DNA from: JBDKTK01 sp964556675
Lineage (GTDB): Bacteria; Desulfobacterota; Syntrophia; Syntrophales; UBA4778
DNA length: 17,663 nucleotides
Assembly: GCA_964556675.1 (NCBI GenBank)
Contig: CAZKYN010000038.1
Span: 1-17,663 of the forward strand
Direction: 5' to 3'
The notes under the pieces were generated by a model that was not told the origin of the DNA, made no database searches, and saw nothing but the letters and a program-made list of their open reading frames with translations. How positions within the stretch are numbered: the first letter of the stretch is position 1; each line of letters begins with the position of its first letter. A program made the position numbers and the translations under genes. Below are positions 1 to 6,509 of the stretch, one piece after another.

Positions 1-11
1 GGCCAGCGGGC

Positions 12-479
12 TTAAACTGATTTCAACCGGCAGTAACGAGCCGTCGCGGCGGCAACCGCGTCAAAGCCGGAATCCAGGTAAACGGCTGCGACCACCGCCT
101 CAAATGCATTGGAGAGGATCGAGCTTTTCTTTCTCCCCCCCGAGGACTCCTCGCCCTTTCCCAGCCGCAGGTACTCGCCCAGCAAAAATTTCCGGCCCAT
201 GTCGGCCAGCGGGTATTCGTTGACGAGCAGCGATCTCATCCTCGAGAGACGGCCCTCATTATGTTGAGGATATTTTTTCATGAGAAGATCGCTGATGCAA
301 AGGTCGATCACGGCATCGCCCAGGAATTCCAGCCGCTCGTTGTCCTCGAGCCCGGGCTGCGAGTTCTCGTTTATGAAAGAGCGATGTGTGAGCGCTACAT
401 CGAGAAGTTGCAGGTCGGCGAATTCATATCCCAGCGCCGTCTCCAGAGATTTCAGTTTATCGATTCTTTCGTTTTCCAT
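12..479 (-). CDS. rnc: Ribonuclease III, catalytic domain only (frame lost before the dsRBD)
   Basis: RNase III cleaves double-stranded RNA in rRNA processing and mRNA decay. The 155-residue reading frame holds the catalytic domain: the signature NERLEFLGD lies at residues 47-55, and the acidic positions matching E. coli E38, E41, D45, E65 and E117 are E48, E51, D55, E75 and E127. The position matching D114 is asparagine (N124). The family is normally about 220-245 residues with a C-terminal double-stranded-RNA-binding domain. Here the frame ends at a TAA near the window edge after an unconvincing tail. In another frame, positions 45 to 1 read DGSLLPVEISLSPLA, which resembles the linker expected at this point, so a frameshift or small deletion around position 45-60 is likely. 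The ATG lies 7 nt after the mtaB stop, with a weak SD (GGATGTGAG), so the two genes probably form one transcript. Family certain; integrity uncertain. Confidence 0.85.
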   Translation of the reverse strand: MENERIDKLKSLETALGYEFADLQLLDVALTHRSFINENSQPGLEDNERLEFLGDAVIDLCISDLLMKKYPQHNEGRLSRMRSLLVNEYPLADMGRKFLLGEYLRLGKGEESSGGRKKSSILSNAFEAVVAAVYLDSGFDAVAAATARYCRLKSV

Positions 480-486
480 TTAGTGC

Positions 487-1824
487 TCACATCCGTTCAG
501 CCCGATTAGCCAGCCCACACCTTTCCACGCGGGCGATAATTCTGCCCGATTCCGAGCTTTCCGCCAGCGCCGTTACTATGCGGTTGGCATCATCCGGGAC
601 GGCGTCCCTGACGAGGACGGGTATATAGTTTTCCGAGAAACCTTTGAAGAACCCTGTTTCACGGTCCTTCCGGCCCTCGATGAGGACCGAGAGGGGCTTT
701 CCAATGTAACTTTCAGCAAAGGCCCGCCTTTTACGCGCCCCTGTTTCCCGGAGGACGGCGGCCCGCCTGTTTACAATATCCGCCGGGACCTTCCCTTTCA
801 TGGCGGAGGCGGCCGTGCCGGGGCGGTCGGAGTAGGGGAAGACATGGAGGTAGGCAAAGGGGACCGACTCAATTAACTCCACTGTGTTGGTGAAATTGCT
901 TTCCGTTTCGCCTGGGAAACCAGCGATAACGTCGGTTCCGAGCGCCAGGCCGGGAACGGCCGCACAGAGCGTCCGTGCCAGTTCCAGGTAAAAGCCCGAA
1001 TCATATGTCCTGTTCATTGCGTCCAGTATTTTATCGTCCCCGCTCTGCAGGGGGATGTGCAGGTGAGGGCAGAGCGCGCTCGAATGCGCAATGAGGGAAA
1101 TCACATCGGCAGAGATCTCCTGCGGTTCAATGGAACTCAGCCTGATGCGGCGGATAGGCGAGCCGTTCTCCAGAAATTGCAGCAGGTCCGTTAATGACAC
1201 CGATGGAGCGAGGTCTTTCCCGTACATCCCGAGGTGCACCCCCGATATCACGGCTTCAAGGTGTCCGGCCGCCGCGAGTCTTTCCAACTGGATGCCGACC
1301 TCTTCCAGGGGCAGGCTCCGCGATTTGCCTCTCACTGCCGGGACAACACAATACGAACACGAGGAGTCGCAACCGTCCTGGACGCGGATGAACGCCCGTG
1401 TCCGCCCCCTGAAGGAAGAGGGCGCCATTCGGGAAATGGAAGCCGCCTGCTTCATGTCCCCGGCCACGACCTGTTTGCAGGCATTCGTTTCCATGCGGGC
1501 GATCAGTTCGGGCAATAGTTCTTTTTCCGCATTGCCGGTGACAAGCCTCACTCCATCCATCTTCAAAAAATGCTCTGGTGAAGCCTGGGCATAGCAGCCC
1601 GTGACAATGATGGCCGCGGACGGATTGGCCCTGTTGGCCCTGCGGACCAACTGGCGGGACTGGAAATCCGTCTTGCCGGTGACGGTGCAGGTATTCACTA
1701 TGTAAATGTCGGCCTGATCGCTGAACTTCACGAGCACGTGCCCCATGGACTCAAACATATCCGAGAGGGCAGCCGACTCGAACTGGTTCACTTTGCAGCC
1801 GAGCGTAGTTATAGCGATTCTCAT
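487..1824 (-). CDS. mtaB: tRNA t6A37 methylthiotransferase MtaB (radical SAM)
   Basis: Predicted to add a methylthio group to N6-threonylcarbamoyladenosine 37 of ANN-decoding tRNAs. The 445-residue protein has the three-part layout of the family. The N-terminal UPF0004 domain carries the cluster ligands C10 (TLGCKVNQ), C46 (NTCTVT) and C77 (TGCYAQ). The radical-SAM domain has CxxxCxxC at C152, C156 and C159. A TRAM-like tail around residues 385-430 (GFFKGFSENYIPVLV) completes it. The TLGCKVNQ and NTCTVT forms point to MtaB rather than MiaB or RimO. Length is normal and all six cysteines are present. The ATG at 1824 begins the MRIAITTLGCK sequence typical of the family. It leads a probable mtaB-rnc operon, and a promoter is proposed just upstream. 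Confidence 0.93.
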   Translation of the reverse strand: MRIAITTLGCKVNQFESAALSDMFESMGHVLVKFSDQADIYIVNTCTVTGKTDFQSRQLVRRANRANPSAAIIVTGCYAQASPEHFLKMDGVRLVTGNAEKELLPELIARMETNACKQVVAGDMKQAASISRMAPSSFRGRTRAFIRVQDGCDSSCSYCVVPAVRGKSRSLPLEEVGIQLERLAAAGHLEAVISGVHLGMYGKDLAPSVSLTDLLQFLENGSPIRRIRLSSIEPQEISADVISLIAHSSALCPHLHIPLQSGDDKILDAMNRTYDSGFYLELARTLCAAVPGLALGTDVIAGFPGETESNFTNTVELIESVPFAYLHVFPYSDRPGTAASAMKGKVPADIVNRRAAVLRETGARKRRAFAESYIGKPLSVLIEGRKDRETGFFKGFSENYIPVLVRDAVPDDANRIVTALAESSESGRIIARVERCGLANRAERM

Positions 1825-1847
1825 CTGTTTGCCTTTGAAAAAAGGAA

Positions 1848-1876
1848 TATCTAAACATTGCGGCCGTCCAAGTCAA
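1848..1876 (-). promoter_or_regulatory. Candidate sigma-70-type promoter for mtaB-rnc
   Basis: On the minus strand TTGACT (1871-1876) is followed after 17 nt by TAGATA (1848-1853), 23 nt before the mtaB ATG. The -35 box matches 5 of 6 consensus positions and the -10 box only 3 of 6. This is the only convincing pair seen in the 134-bp divergent gap. No equally good promoter was found for the plus-strand gene at 1959. Confidence 0.4.
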
Positions 1877-1958
1877 GGTTTTAAAGGGATATGGATTTTC
1901 GCATGGCTCTGTGATATTGCAGTTTTCAATATAAAACAAAAACAAAGGAGAATGGGCA

Positions 1959-2369
1959 ATGGAAGGTTTTTATGATTACCTGGCGCGTTACCCCGTCGTG
2001 CAGCTTGTCATCGCCATTCTGTTGATCCTGCTCTTTCTCTTCCTGTTGAAGAAATTTTTCAAAATGGCGCTTATAACCATCCTGGTGATCTTCATGACCC
2101 TGATGGGCTACTATTTCCTCACATCTTCCGGAAAACTCGACGAGAAAGTCAAATCCGCCCTGGACAAGACCAAGCAGCAGACCGAAAGGGTCATGGACAA
2201 GGGCAAGTCCCTGATCAGGGATGAAGCCGATAAAATCACAGGAGACACGGGAAAGCTCTTCGACAAAAAGCAGCGGCGTGATTCGGAGAGCAAAAAAGCC
2301 ATCGACGCCCTAGATCGGGAAAACAGGCCTGTTAAGAAGAAACAGCATCCGCCGGAAAACGACAATTGA
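1959..2369 (+). CDS. Small two-helix membrane protein with charged cytoplasmic tail, unknown function
   Basis: A 136-residue protein I do not recognise. Residues about 13-30 (VVQLVIAILLILLFLFLL) and 36-54 form two hydrophobic helices separated by a short basic KKFFK turn, so both ends probably face the same side. The remainder (58-136) is highly charged and helical in composition, rich in K, D, E and Q, with a coiled-coil-like stretch (KVKSALDKTKQQTERVMDKGKSL, about 64-86). It ends in a basic, proline-containing tail. This recalls YtxH or DUF883-type small envelope proteins, but no diagnostic motif is present. A strong SD (AAAGGAG, about 1944-1950) supports the ATG at 1959. It stands alone between divergent mtaB and the convergent ferredoxin gene. 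Confidence 0.75.
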   Translation: MEGFYDYLARYPVVQLVIAILLILLFLFLLKKFFKMALITILVIFMTLMGYYFLTSSGKLDEKVKSALDKTKQQTERVMDKGKSLIRDEADKITGDTGKLFDKKQRRDSESKKAIDALDRENRPVKKKQHPPENDN

Positions 2370-2424
2370 TCTGCTCACGGGCTCTGCGTTCGCCGGCAAA
2401 ATGCTTCGCGCGGAGCGCGCAGGA

Positions 2425-2453
2425 AAATGTCCTTCCCATGCGGGCGGGCATTT
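2425..2453. terminator. Hairpin between convergent genes, possible weak bidirectional terminator
   Basis: AAATGTCC (2425-2432) pairs with GGGCATTT (2446-2453, one T-G wobble), and CCC (2435-2437) pairs with GGG (2442-2444) around an ATGC loop, leaving a small TT/C internal loop. It lies in the 87-bp gap between two convergent genes. The trailing T-run is short (TTT on plus, TTTT on minus), so termination would be weak. Confidence 0.4.
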
Positions 2454-2456
2454 GAA

Positions 2457-2879
2457 TCAGAGGAGGTCTATTTCCATTGCCCGCGGCGGGCATGCGGTAA
2501 CGCAGATTTCGCAGCCGGTGCACTTTTCGGCATCGAAGACGACCTTCATTGTATCTTTTTCTATATTCAGGGCCGTAACCGGGCAGAATGCCAGACACGC
2601 TCCGCAGTGCACGCATTTTTCCAGGTTCTGGGTGACGCTCTTTGAGAGCGGCTCAACTTTCAATCCCTGGCTCTTCAGGTAATTAACTCCCTTGTCGAAG
2701 TTTTCTTTCGTCCCCTGGAGCTCCAGGACCAGCAGTCCCTCCCGGCGCGGGAAAACCCTGGCTTTCAGGATATTGAAGGCCAGGTCGTAATCCTTGACCA
2801 GCCTGTAGACGATCGGCTGGTCCACGATCTCTGCCGGGTATCTGATAACTATTTTCTTGGCGAAAGCTTCATTTTTCAT
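2457..2879 (-). CDS. NIL-domain protein with two [4Fe-4S] ferredoxin motifs
   Basis: Predicted small cytoplasmic electron carrier or sensor of 140 residues. Residues about 7-78 resemble the NIL domain found at the C-terminus of MetN-type ABC ATPases (KKIVIRYP, VFPRREGLLVLELQG, VNYLKSQGLKVEPL). Residues 85-140 are a bacterial dicluster ferredoxin with C89, C92, C95 and C99 (CVHCGACLAFCP) and C120, C123, C126 and C130 (CTGCEICVTACP). All eight ligands are present. A longer reading from 2897 adds six residues, but that start lies inside the proposed promoter spacer, so the ATG at 2879 (MKNEAF) is preferred. Neither start has a proper SD. NIL-ferredoxins occur in anaerobes, sometimes near methionine/homocysteine metabolism; nothing here links it to a specific partner. 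Confidence 0.88.
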   Translation of the reverse strand: MKNEAFAKKIVIRYPAEIVDQPIVYRLVKDYDLAFNILKARVFPRREGLLVLELQGTKENFDKGVNYLKSQGLKVEPLSKSVTQNLEKCVHCGACLAFCPVTALNIEKDTMKVVFDAEKCTGCEICVTACPPRAMEIDLL

Positions 2880-2887
2880 AGGGCGGC

Positions 2888-2916
2888 ATTCTTCCATACG
2901 AATTGAACATTGTCAA
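2888..2916 (-). promoter_or_regulatory. Candidate promoter giving a leaderless ferredoxin mRNA
   Basis: On the minus strand a perfect -35 TTGACA (2911-2916) is followed by exactly 17 nt and AAGAAT (2888-2893, 4 of 6). The expected transcription start is near 2881, only 1-2 nt before the ATG at 2879. This agrees with the absence of an SD before that ATG. Confidence 0.5.
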
Positions 2917-2929
2917 GCCGGCGATATTT

Positions 2930-3412
2930 TTATTGTATTTCCAGCAGCCGGTCCCAGTCCATTAAATGGAAAGTAGCCGTCAGCGGGTGATCGTCTTCGA
3001 CTTGATGGTATTTCAGATTCTGGAACACTTTCAGCGCTTTTTCTCTCACGGGGGCAGGGTCAACCACGTCATCGCCGCGACCGTGAAAAAGCTCTGTCGG
3101 TATCTCGACTGATTGAGCCAGGCATCTGTCGAAATCAGGCAGGTCAAGAGCGGGTGCGAGCAGGATGAGTTTTTTGACTTTATCGTGGTGATCGCATGCA
3201 TACATGGCAGCCATAAGGCCTCCATAACTGGAGCCGACCAGAATCAGGTCTTTTTTTTCCGCCAGCAGTTTCTCCAGCTTGAACATTCTTTCTTCAAGCG
3301 AGCCTTTAAAATCCTCCGTGAGCATCCCCTTGTACCTGCGGGAAAAGAAAGACCCCTTGGTGCCGCCGCCGCTGCTCTCCAGACCGTGAATAAAAACTCT
3401 GGTATATGCCAT
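2930..3412 (-). CDS. Small alpha/beta hydrolase (YqiA/UPF0227-like)
   Basis: A compact 160-residue esterase-like hydrolase with an intact catalytic set: oxyanion-region HG at residues 9-10, nucleophile elbow GSSYG with S62, acid D114 in HGRGDDVV, and H142 in DDHPL. It is much shorter than typical 250-300-residue hydrolases and lacks room for a lid domain, which matches the YqiA/UPF0227 size class. No signal peptide, so cytoplasmic. The substrate cannot be read from the sequence. An AGGAAAG SD lies 6 nt before the ATG at 3412. The gene ends 50 nt before the ferredoxin start, with the latter's promoter between, so co-transcription is possible but not required. Confidence 0.85.
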   Translation of the reverse strand: MAYTRVFIHGLESSGGGTKGSFFSRRYKGMLTEDFKGSLEERMFKLEKLLAEKKDLILVGSSYGGLMAAMYACDHHDKVKKLILLAPALDLPDFDRCLAQSVEIPTELFHGRGDDVVDPAPVREKALKVFQNLKYHQVEDDHPLTATFHLMDWDRLLEIQ

Positions 3413-3447
3413 TTTTCTTTCCTATCCTGATTGTATTGAAAGAAGCC

Positions 3448-3476
3448 TTTTTACTATTTGCAGGGTCGAATTTCAA
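3448..3476 (-). promoter_or_regulatory. Candidate promoter for the alpha/beta hydrolase gene
   Basis: Minus-strand TTGAAA (3471-3476) and TAAAAA (3448-3453) are separated by 17 nt and lie 36 nt before the ATG. The -35 box overlaps the left arm of the inverted repeat at 3474-3484. Confidence 0.45.
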
Positions 3477-3557
3477 CCTTTCAGGCATGTGCGCCAAAGC
3501 TGTTGAAATTGCCGTCTTCCCTATGCTAAAAAACCATCTTTCAAATCTGAAAGGTTG
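3474..3557. repeat. Long-spaced 11-bp inverted repeat in divergent promoter region
   Basis: CAACCTTTCAG (3474-3484) is exactly complementary to CTGAAAGGTTG (3547-3557). Centre-to-centre spacing is 73 bp, close to seven turns of B-DNA. The left arm overlaps the -35 box of the hydrolase promoter. The right arm lies just after the expected start of the DUF1015 transcript and includes its SD (AAAGG). This could be a paired operator for one regulator of both divergent genes; an RNA hairpin is less likely because the left arm is upstream of the proposed plus promoter. Confidence 0.5.
3503..3532 (+). promoter_or_regulatory. Candidate promoter for the DUF1015 gene
   Basis: TTGAAA (3503-3508), 18 nt, then TAAAAA (3527-3532) preceded by TG-C, an extended -10 arrangement. 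It has the same box sequences as the divergent hydrolase promoter. The expected start is near 3539, about 25 nt before the ATG. Confidence 0.45.
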
Positions 3558-3563
3558 TTGAAT

Positions 3564-4796
3564 ATGGCAAAGATTTCCGCATTGAGATTCGCACGGCCGC
3601 CGCAGGACCTTGTTAGCAAAGTGGCGTCATTTCCCTATGATATAGTCAATACCGAGGAGGCGGGCAGACTGGTTGCCGGCAATCCTTTGAGTTTTCTGCG
3701 AGTCACCAAATCGCAGGTTGACCTTTCTCCCGATACCGACCAGTACAGCCCCCGGGTGTACGAACTTGCCCGGGAACGCCTCTGCGATTTCCTCGAAAAG
3801 GGCATACTCGTCAGGGACGGCAAACCCGGATTTTATATTTATTGCCAGAAACTGGGCGGGCACGAACAGTGCGGTCTTGTGGCAGGAGTGCACGTGAGCG
3901 ATTTCGAATCCGGCCTGGTGAAGGCGCATGAGTCGACTCTCGAGGAGAAGCTCATCGACCGCACCCGGCACATTGAGACCGTGGAGGCGCAGACAGGGCC
4001 GATCTTCATGACTTACCGCCACCGGGAAGCCGTCGACAAGCTTACTGCTGAAGTCAGGAAAAGGGCGCCCGTCTATGATTTTCAAACAGACGACGGCGTT
4101 GCCCATACCGTCTGGCAAATCGGCGGGACGGCGGAGATCGACTTCATCGAGAAGGAATTCGAAAAGGTAAAAGATATCTACATAGCGGACGGGCATCACC
4201 GGGCGGCGTCGGCTCTCAACGTGGCGCGCCGTCGCGCGGCATGCGGTTCCGGCAAAGGGCAGTCGGATTTCGTTTTCTCGGTGCTGTTTCCCGACAACTC
4301 GCTCAATATAATCTCGTATAACAGGGTGGTAAAAGACCTCAACGGCCGGGATGTGCGAAGCTTCCTCCAGGATATCGGAAGCAGGTTAAAGACGGCCGAA
4401 TCGCCGCATGGCATGTCGCCCCGGCGGAACCATGAAATTGGGATGTACCTGCAGGGCAAATGGTATGTCCTGGAAATCCCGCCCGGCCTGCTCTCAGGGC
4501 GCGATGCGCTCGGCTCGCTCGATACGGCGCTCCTGCAGGAATGCGTCCTGAATCCGATCCTCGGGATAACGGACCCCCGGACAGACCGACGGATCAAATT
4601 TGTCGGCGGCTCGCGCGGGACCGGGGAACTGGAAAAGCTGGTCGACTCGGGCGAATTTGCGGTTGCCTTCGTCCTGTTCCCCACTACCATATCCCAGGTC
4701 ATGGAGGTGGCCGACGAGGGCAAGATCATGCCGCCGAAATCCACCTGGTTCGAGCCGAAGCTCAGAGACGGCATTTTCGTCCACCTTATAAAATAA
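3564..4796 (+). CDS. DUF1015 family protein, unknown function
   Basis: A 410-residue cytoplasmic protein of the DUF1015 family, widespread in anaerobic bacteria and archaea. Family landmarks visible here are FPYDIV (23-28) near the N-terminus, KAHESTLEEKLIDR (120-133), GPIFMTY (145-151) and the strongly conserved ADGHHRAA (208-215), which is the likely functional centre. The C-terminal part (about 330-410) carries conserved TDPRTDRRIKFVGG and the MPPKSTWFEPKL ending typical of the family. The length is normal. The ATG at 3564 follows AAAGG with a 9-nt gap; the alternative TTG at 3555 directly abuts that SD and is unlikely. It is monocistronic, flanked by a divergent hydrolase and a repeat-filled gap, so context gives no pathway clue. 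Confidence 0.9.
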   Translation: MAKISALRFARPPQDLVSKVASFPYDIVNTEEAGRLVAGNPLSFLRVTKSQVDLSPDTDQYSPRVYELARERLCDFLEKGILVRDGKPGFYIYCQKLGGHEQCGLVAGVHVSDFESGLVKAHESTLEEKLIDRTRHIETVEAQTGPIFMTYRHREAVDKLTAEVRKRAPVYDFQTDDGVAHTVWQIGGTAEIDFIEKEFEKVKDIYIADGHHRAASALNVARRRAACGSGKGQSDFVFSVLFPDNSLNIISYNRVVKDLNGRDVRSFLQDIGSRLKTAESPHGMSPRRNHEIGMYLQGKWYVLEIPPGLLSGRDALGSLDTALLQECVLNPILGITDPRTDRRIKFVGGSRGTGELEKLVDSGEFAVAFVLFPTTISQVMEVADEGKIMPPKSTWFEPKLRDGIFVHLIK

Positions 4797-4836
4797 AACC
4801 GAAAATCGAAGGAGAGCAGTTCAAAACGGCTTTTTT

Positions 4837-4915
4837 TTGTCATCCTGAACGATGCGAAGGCTTTATAGAGAGAAACAACAGATTCTTCGGTCACTGCGCT
4901 CCCTCAGGATGACAA
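4837..4915. repeat. Palindromic dispersed repeat, copy 1
   Basis: Ends are a perfect 12-bp inverted repeat, TTGTCATCCTGA (4837-4848) and TCAGGATGACAA (4904-4915), with partly complementary inner arms (GATGCGAAGG against CACTGCGCTCC). The GTCATCCTGA-acGAaGCGAAGGatct head is a familiar dispersed intergenic element in many bacterial genomes. It is MITE- or REP-like, non-coding and non-autonomous. It sits 40 bp after the DUF1015 stop. Confidence 0.8.
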
Positions 4916-4929
4916 TTTCTCTTTTGTTA

Positions 4930-5011
4930 TGTCATCCTGAACGAAGCGAAGGATCTATCTTTTAGAAAATAAACAAATCATCGATCGACTTGCTCCCTTG
5001 ATCAAATGACA
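4930..5011. repeat. Palindromic dispersed repeat, copy 2 (degraded right arm)
   Basis: Same left head as copy 1 (TGTCATCCTGAACGAAGCGAAGG, 4930-4952), with a right end that has drifted (CTTGCTCCCTTGATCAAATGACA, 4989-5011). It lies in the same orientation as copy 1, 14 bp downstream. Its right end is 5 bp before the next start codon, leaving no SD there. Together the two copies fill most of the 220-bp gap 4797-5016, in which no other feature was seen. Confidence 0.7.
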
Positions 5012-5016
5012 TTGTT

Positions 5017-5811
5017 ATGGAAATCAAACCCGAAGAAACCCTCGACGACCTGCTCGGCGGCAGTCTGAAAATTCTGCAGAAGAAAAAAGGTTACCGTTTT
5101 TCTCTCGATTCAATACTTCTTGCCCAATTCGCCCGGATCGCGCCGGGGACCAGATTCGTCGAGCTCGGCCTGGGGAGCGGAGTAATCTCCCTCATCCTGT
5201 GTTACAGGACAGGCTGCCGCGCTGCCGGCGTGGAGCTTCAGGAACAGCTCGCCGACATGGCGGCCCGGAGCTTCCGGATGAACCGGCTCGACGGCCTCAT
5301 CGAAATAATCCCGTGCGATATGAGGCACATAAAAAAAGTCCTCCCCCCCGGCGGATTCGATGCCGTCGTGTTCAATCCGCCTTACCGCCGGAAAGGCTCG
5401 GGCCGCATCAGCGCCAATTCCGAAAAGGCCCTTGCCAGACATGAGCTTAGCGGCACGCTGGGCGATTTTATCAGGGCTTCAGAATACCTCGTTGCGAAAT
5501 GGGGGGCGGTATTCACAGTCTATCCGGCCACGCGGGCGGTAGAGCTTATATACAGGCTCCGCGAATCAGGGATCGAGCCGAAAAGGATGAGAATGGTCCA
5601 TTCCACGCGCGGGACCGAGGCGGAATTTGTCCTGATGGAGGCGGTGAAAGGAGGCGGCGAGGAACTGGAAGTGATGCCGCCGCTTTTTGTCTATAAGAGC
5701 ACGGGGGAGGGAGGGCCGGAGGTCAAAATAGAAGGACGGAGGGAGTACACCCCGGAGATGGAGAAAATCTTCAGCGAGATTTGCCTTCGTCAATCATCTT
5801 CCGCCGAATAA
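5017..5811 (+). CDS. TrmN6-like N6-adenine methyltransferase (tRNA1Val A37 family)
   Basis: A 264-residue SAM-dependent methyltransferase of the COG4123/YfiC type, which methylates N6 of adenine 37 in tRNA1(Val) in E. coli. Seen: a short N-terminal segment ending in GYRFSLDSILLAQF (25-38), the SAM loop VELGLGSGVISL (48-59), the acidic ribose contact VELQ (72-75), and the catalytic NPPY motif (120-123) of amino-methyltransferases. The length and start match the family. The ATG has no SD because a palindromic repeat occupies the upstream sequence, and no promoter was identified. The last 41 bp overlap the convergent DUF721 gene. Exact RNA target not provable from sequence. Confidence 0.85.
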   Translation: MEIKPEETLDDLLGGSLKILQKKKGYRFSLDSILLAQFARIAPGTRFVELGLGSGVISLILCYRTGCRAAGVELQEQLADMAARSFRMNRLDGLIEIIPCDMRHIKKVLPPGGFDAVVFNPPYRRKGSGRISANSEKALARHELSGTLGDFIRASEYLVAKWGAVFTVYPATRAVELIYRLRESGIEPKRMRMVHSTRGTEAEFVLMEAVKGGGEELEVMPPLFVYKSTGEGGPEVKIEGRREYTPEMEKIFSEICLRQSSSAE

Positions 5812-6274
5812 TACCCTTGCGCATAGCGCGCTCGATTGCTTTTCCCAGTTCCGGGTCTTTGATCGCCGCCAGAGATTCCTGCATTATCCTTTTGTCCCGG
5901 GGTTTCAGGGGAAATTCTTTTTCATTCAGCCTGAAAACTTCCTTGCGCTGTTTGGCCGGTTGGGGCTCGATCACGCCCACATTGAAGAAGATATTGTGGA
6001 CGGCCTCTTTCCCGAGGGCCGCGTTGACCTTCTCTATCAAGTCGGCCTTCATGAACTGCAGCTGCTGCATCCAGATGGGGCTCGAAACTTTTAGATAAAG
6101 TGTTCTGTTGCGGATTTTTTCCGGACGGGTCTGCTGGAATATGACGGGGCCGACGGTTTTCTCCCACCCGGTCACGATTTCCTGGTCGCGGCAGTCGATG
6201 GGGATATTGCGCCGCTTCAATGTGTCCTGGAGGATATCGCCCACGAGCAACGGTTTGGAATTTTTTCTCCGCAT
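5771..6274 (-). CDS. DUF721 protein (DciA-like)
   Basis: A 167-residue DUF721 protein. In the better-studied DciA members this family acts with the replicative helicase DnaB. Conserved features here are VGDILQDTLK (11-20), the WEKTVGPVI stretch (37-45), P51 with KIRNRTLYLKV (53-63) and SSPIWMQQLQ (64-73). The C-terminal third is basic and helical and longer than in minimal DUF721 proteins. The ATG at 6274 is chosen because GGAG lies 6 nt upstream; a longer reading from 6301 has no SD. It is convergent with the methyltransferase gene, with 41 bp of overlapping 3' coding sequence and no terminator between. A role in helicase loading is inferred from family, not shown. Confidence 0.85.
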   Translation of the reverse strand: MRRKNSKPLLVGDILQDTLKRRNIPIDCRDQEIVTGWEKTVGPVIFQQTRPEKIRNRTLYLKVSSPIWMQQLQFMKADLIEKVNAALGKEAVHNIFFNVGVIEPQPAKQRKEVFRLNEKEFPLKPRDKRIMQESLAAIKDPELGKAIERAMRKGIIRRKMIDEGKSR

Positions 6275-6453
6275 ATTCAGCTCCGTGAAGGTACATACCA
6301 TAATCCGGAGGAAATTATCGCGCCTAAAAAAAGGAGTACTTCCGGGTGGCCTGCCTTAAATATCCGGAGGAGACGGGGAGTTTTGTAAATCTTAAGCCTT
6401 CTTCTCAGGCGTGTTATGTTCCATGCTTGGGAAAACGTCTTTTAAATACCGGC

Positions 6454-6483
6454 TTGGCTGGTTGATCCCGCTCATGATATAAA
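6454..6483 (+). promoter_or_regulatory. Candidate extended -10 promoter for the moaE-nifU-nifX-like operon
   Basis: TTGGCT (6454-6459), 18 nt, then TATAAA (6478-6483) preceded by TG-A (6475-6477), an extended -10 element. It lies 26 nt before the TTG start of the MoaE-like gene. The remainder of the gap 6275-6453 shows two copies of TCCGGAGGA (6304 and 6363) but no gene. Confidence 0.5.
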
Positions 6484-6509
6484 GGAAAAAATTAAACGAG
6501 GTTGAGGCA

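Noticed and set aside
2405..2420. CGCGC-GGA-GCGCG hairpin as terminator of the small membrane protein gene
   Set aside because: The stem is only 5 bp with a 3-nt loop and no T-run follows; the hairpin at 2425-2453 is the better candidate.
3555..3563. TTG start three codons upstream in the DUF1015 gene
   Set aside because: It directly abuts the only SD (AAAGG), leaving no spacing, whereas ATG 3564 is correctly placed.
4837..5011. CRISPR array
   Set aside because: Only two units, each internally palindromic over about 80 bp, with no short regular repeats or spacers and no cas genes.
6302..6453. Short ORF behind the GGAGGA at 6305-6310
   Set aside because: No ATG, GTG or TTG lies at a usable distance. 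The two TCCGGAGGA copies are probably coincidental.
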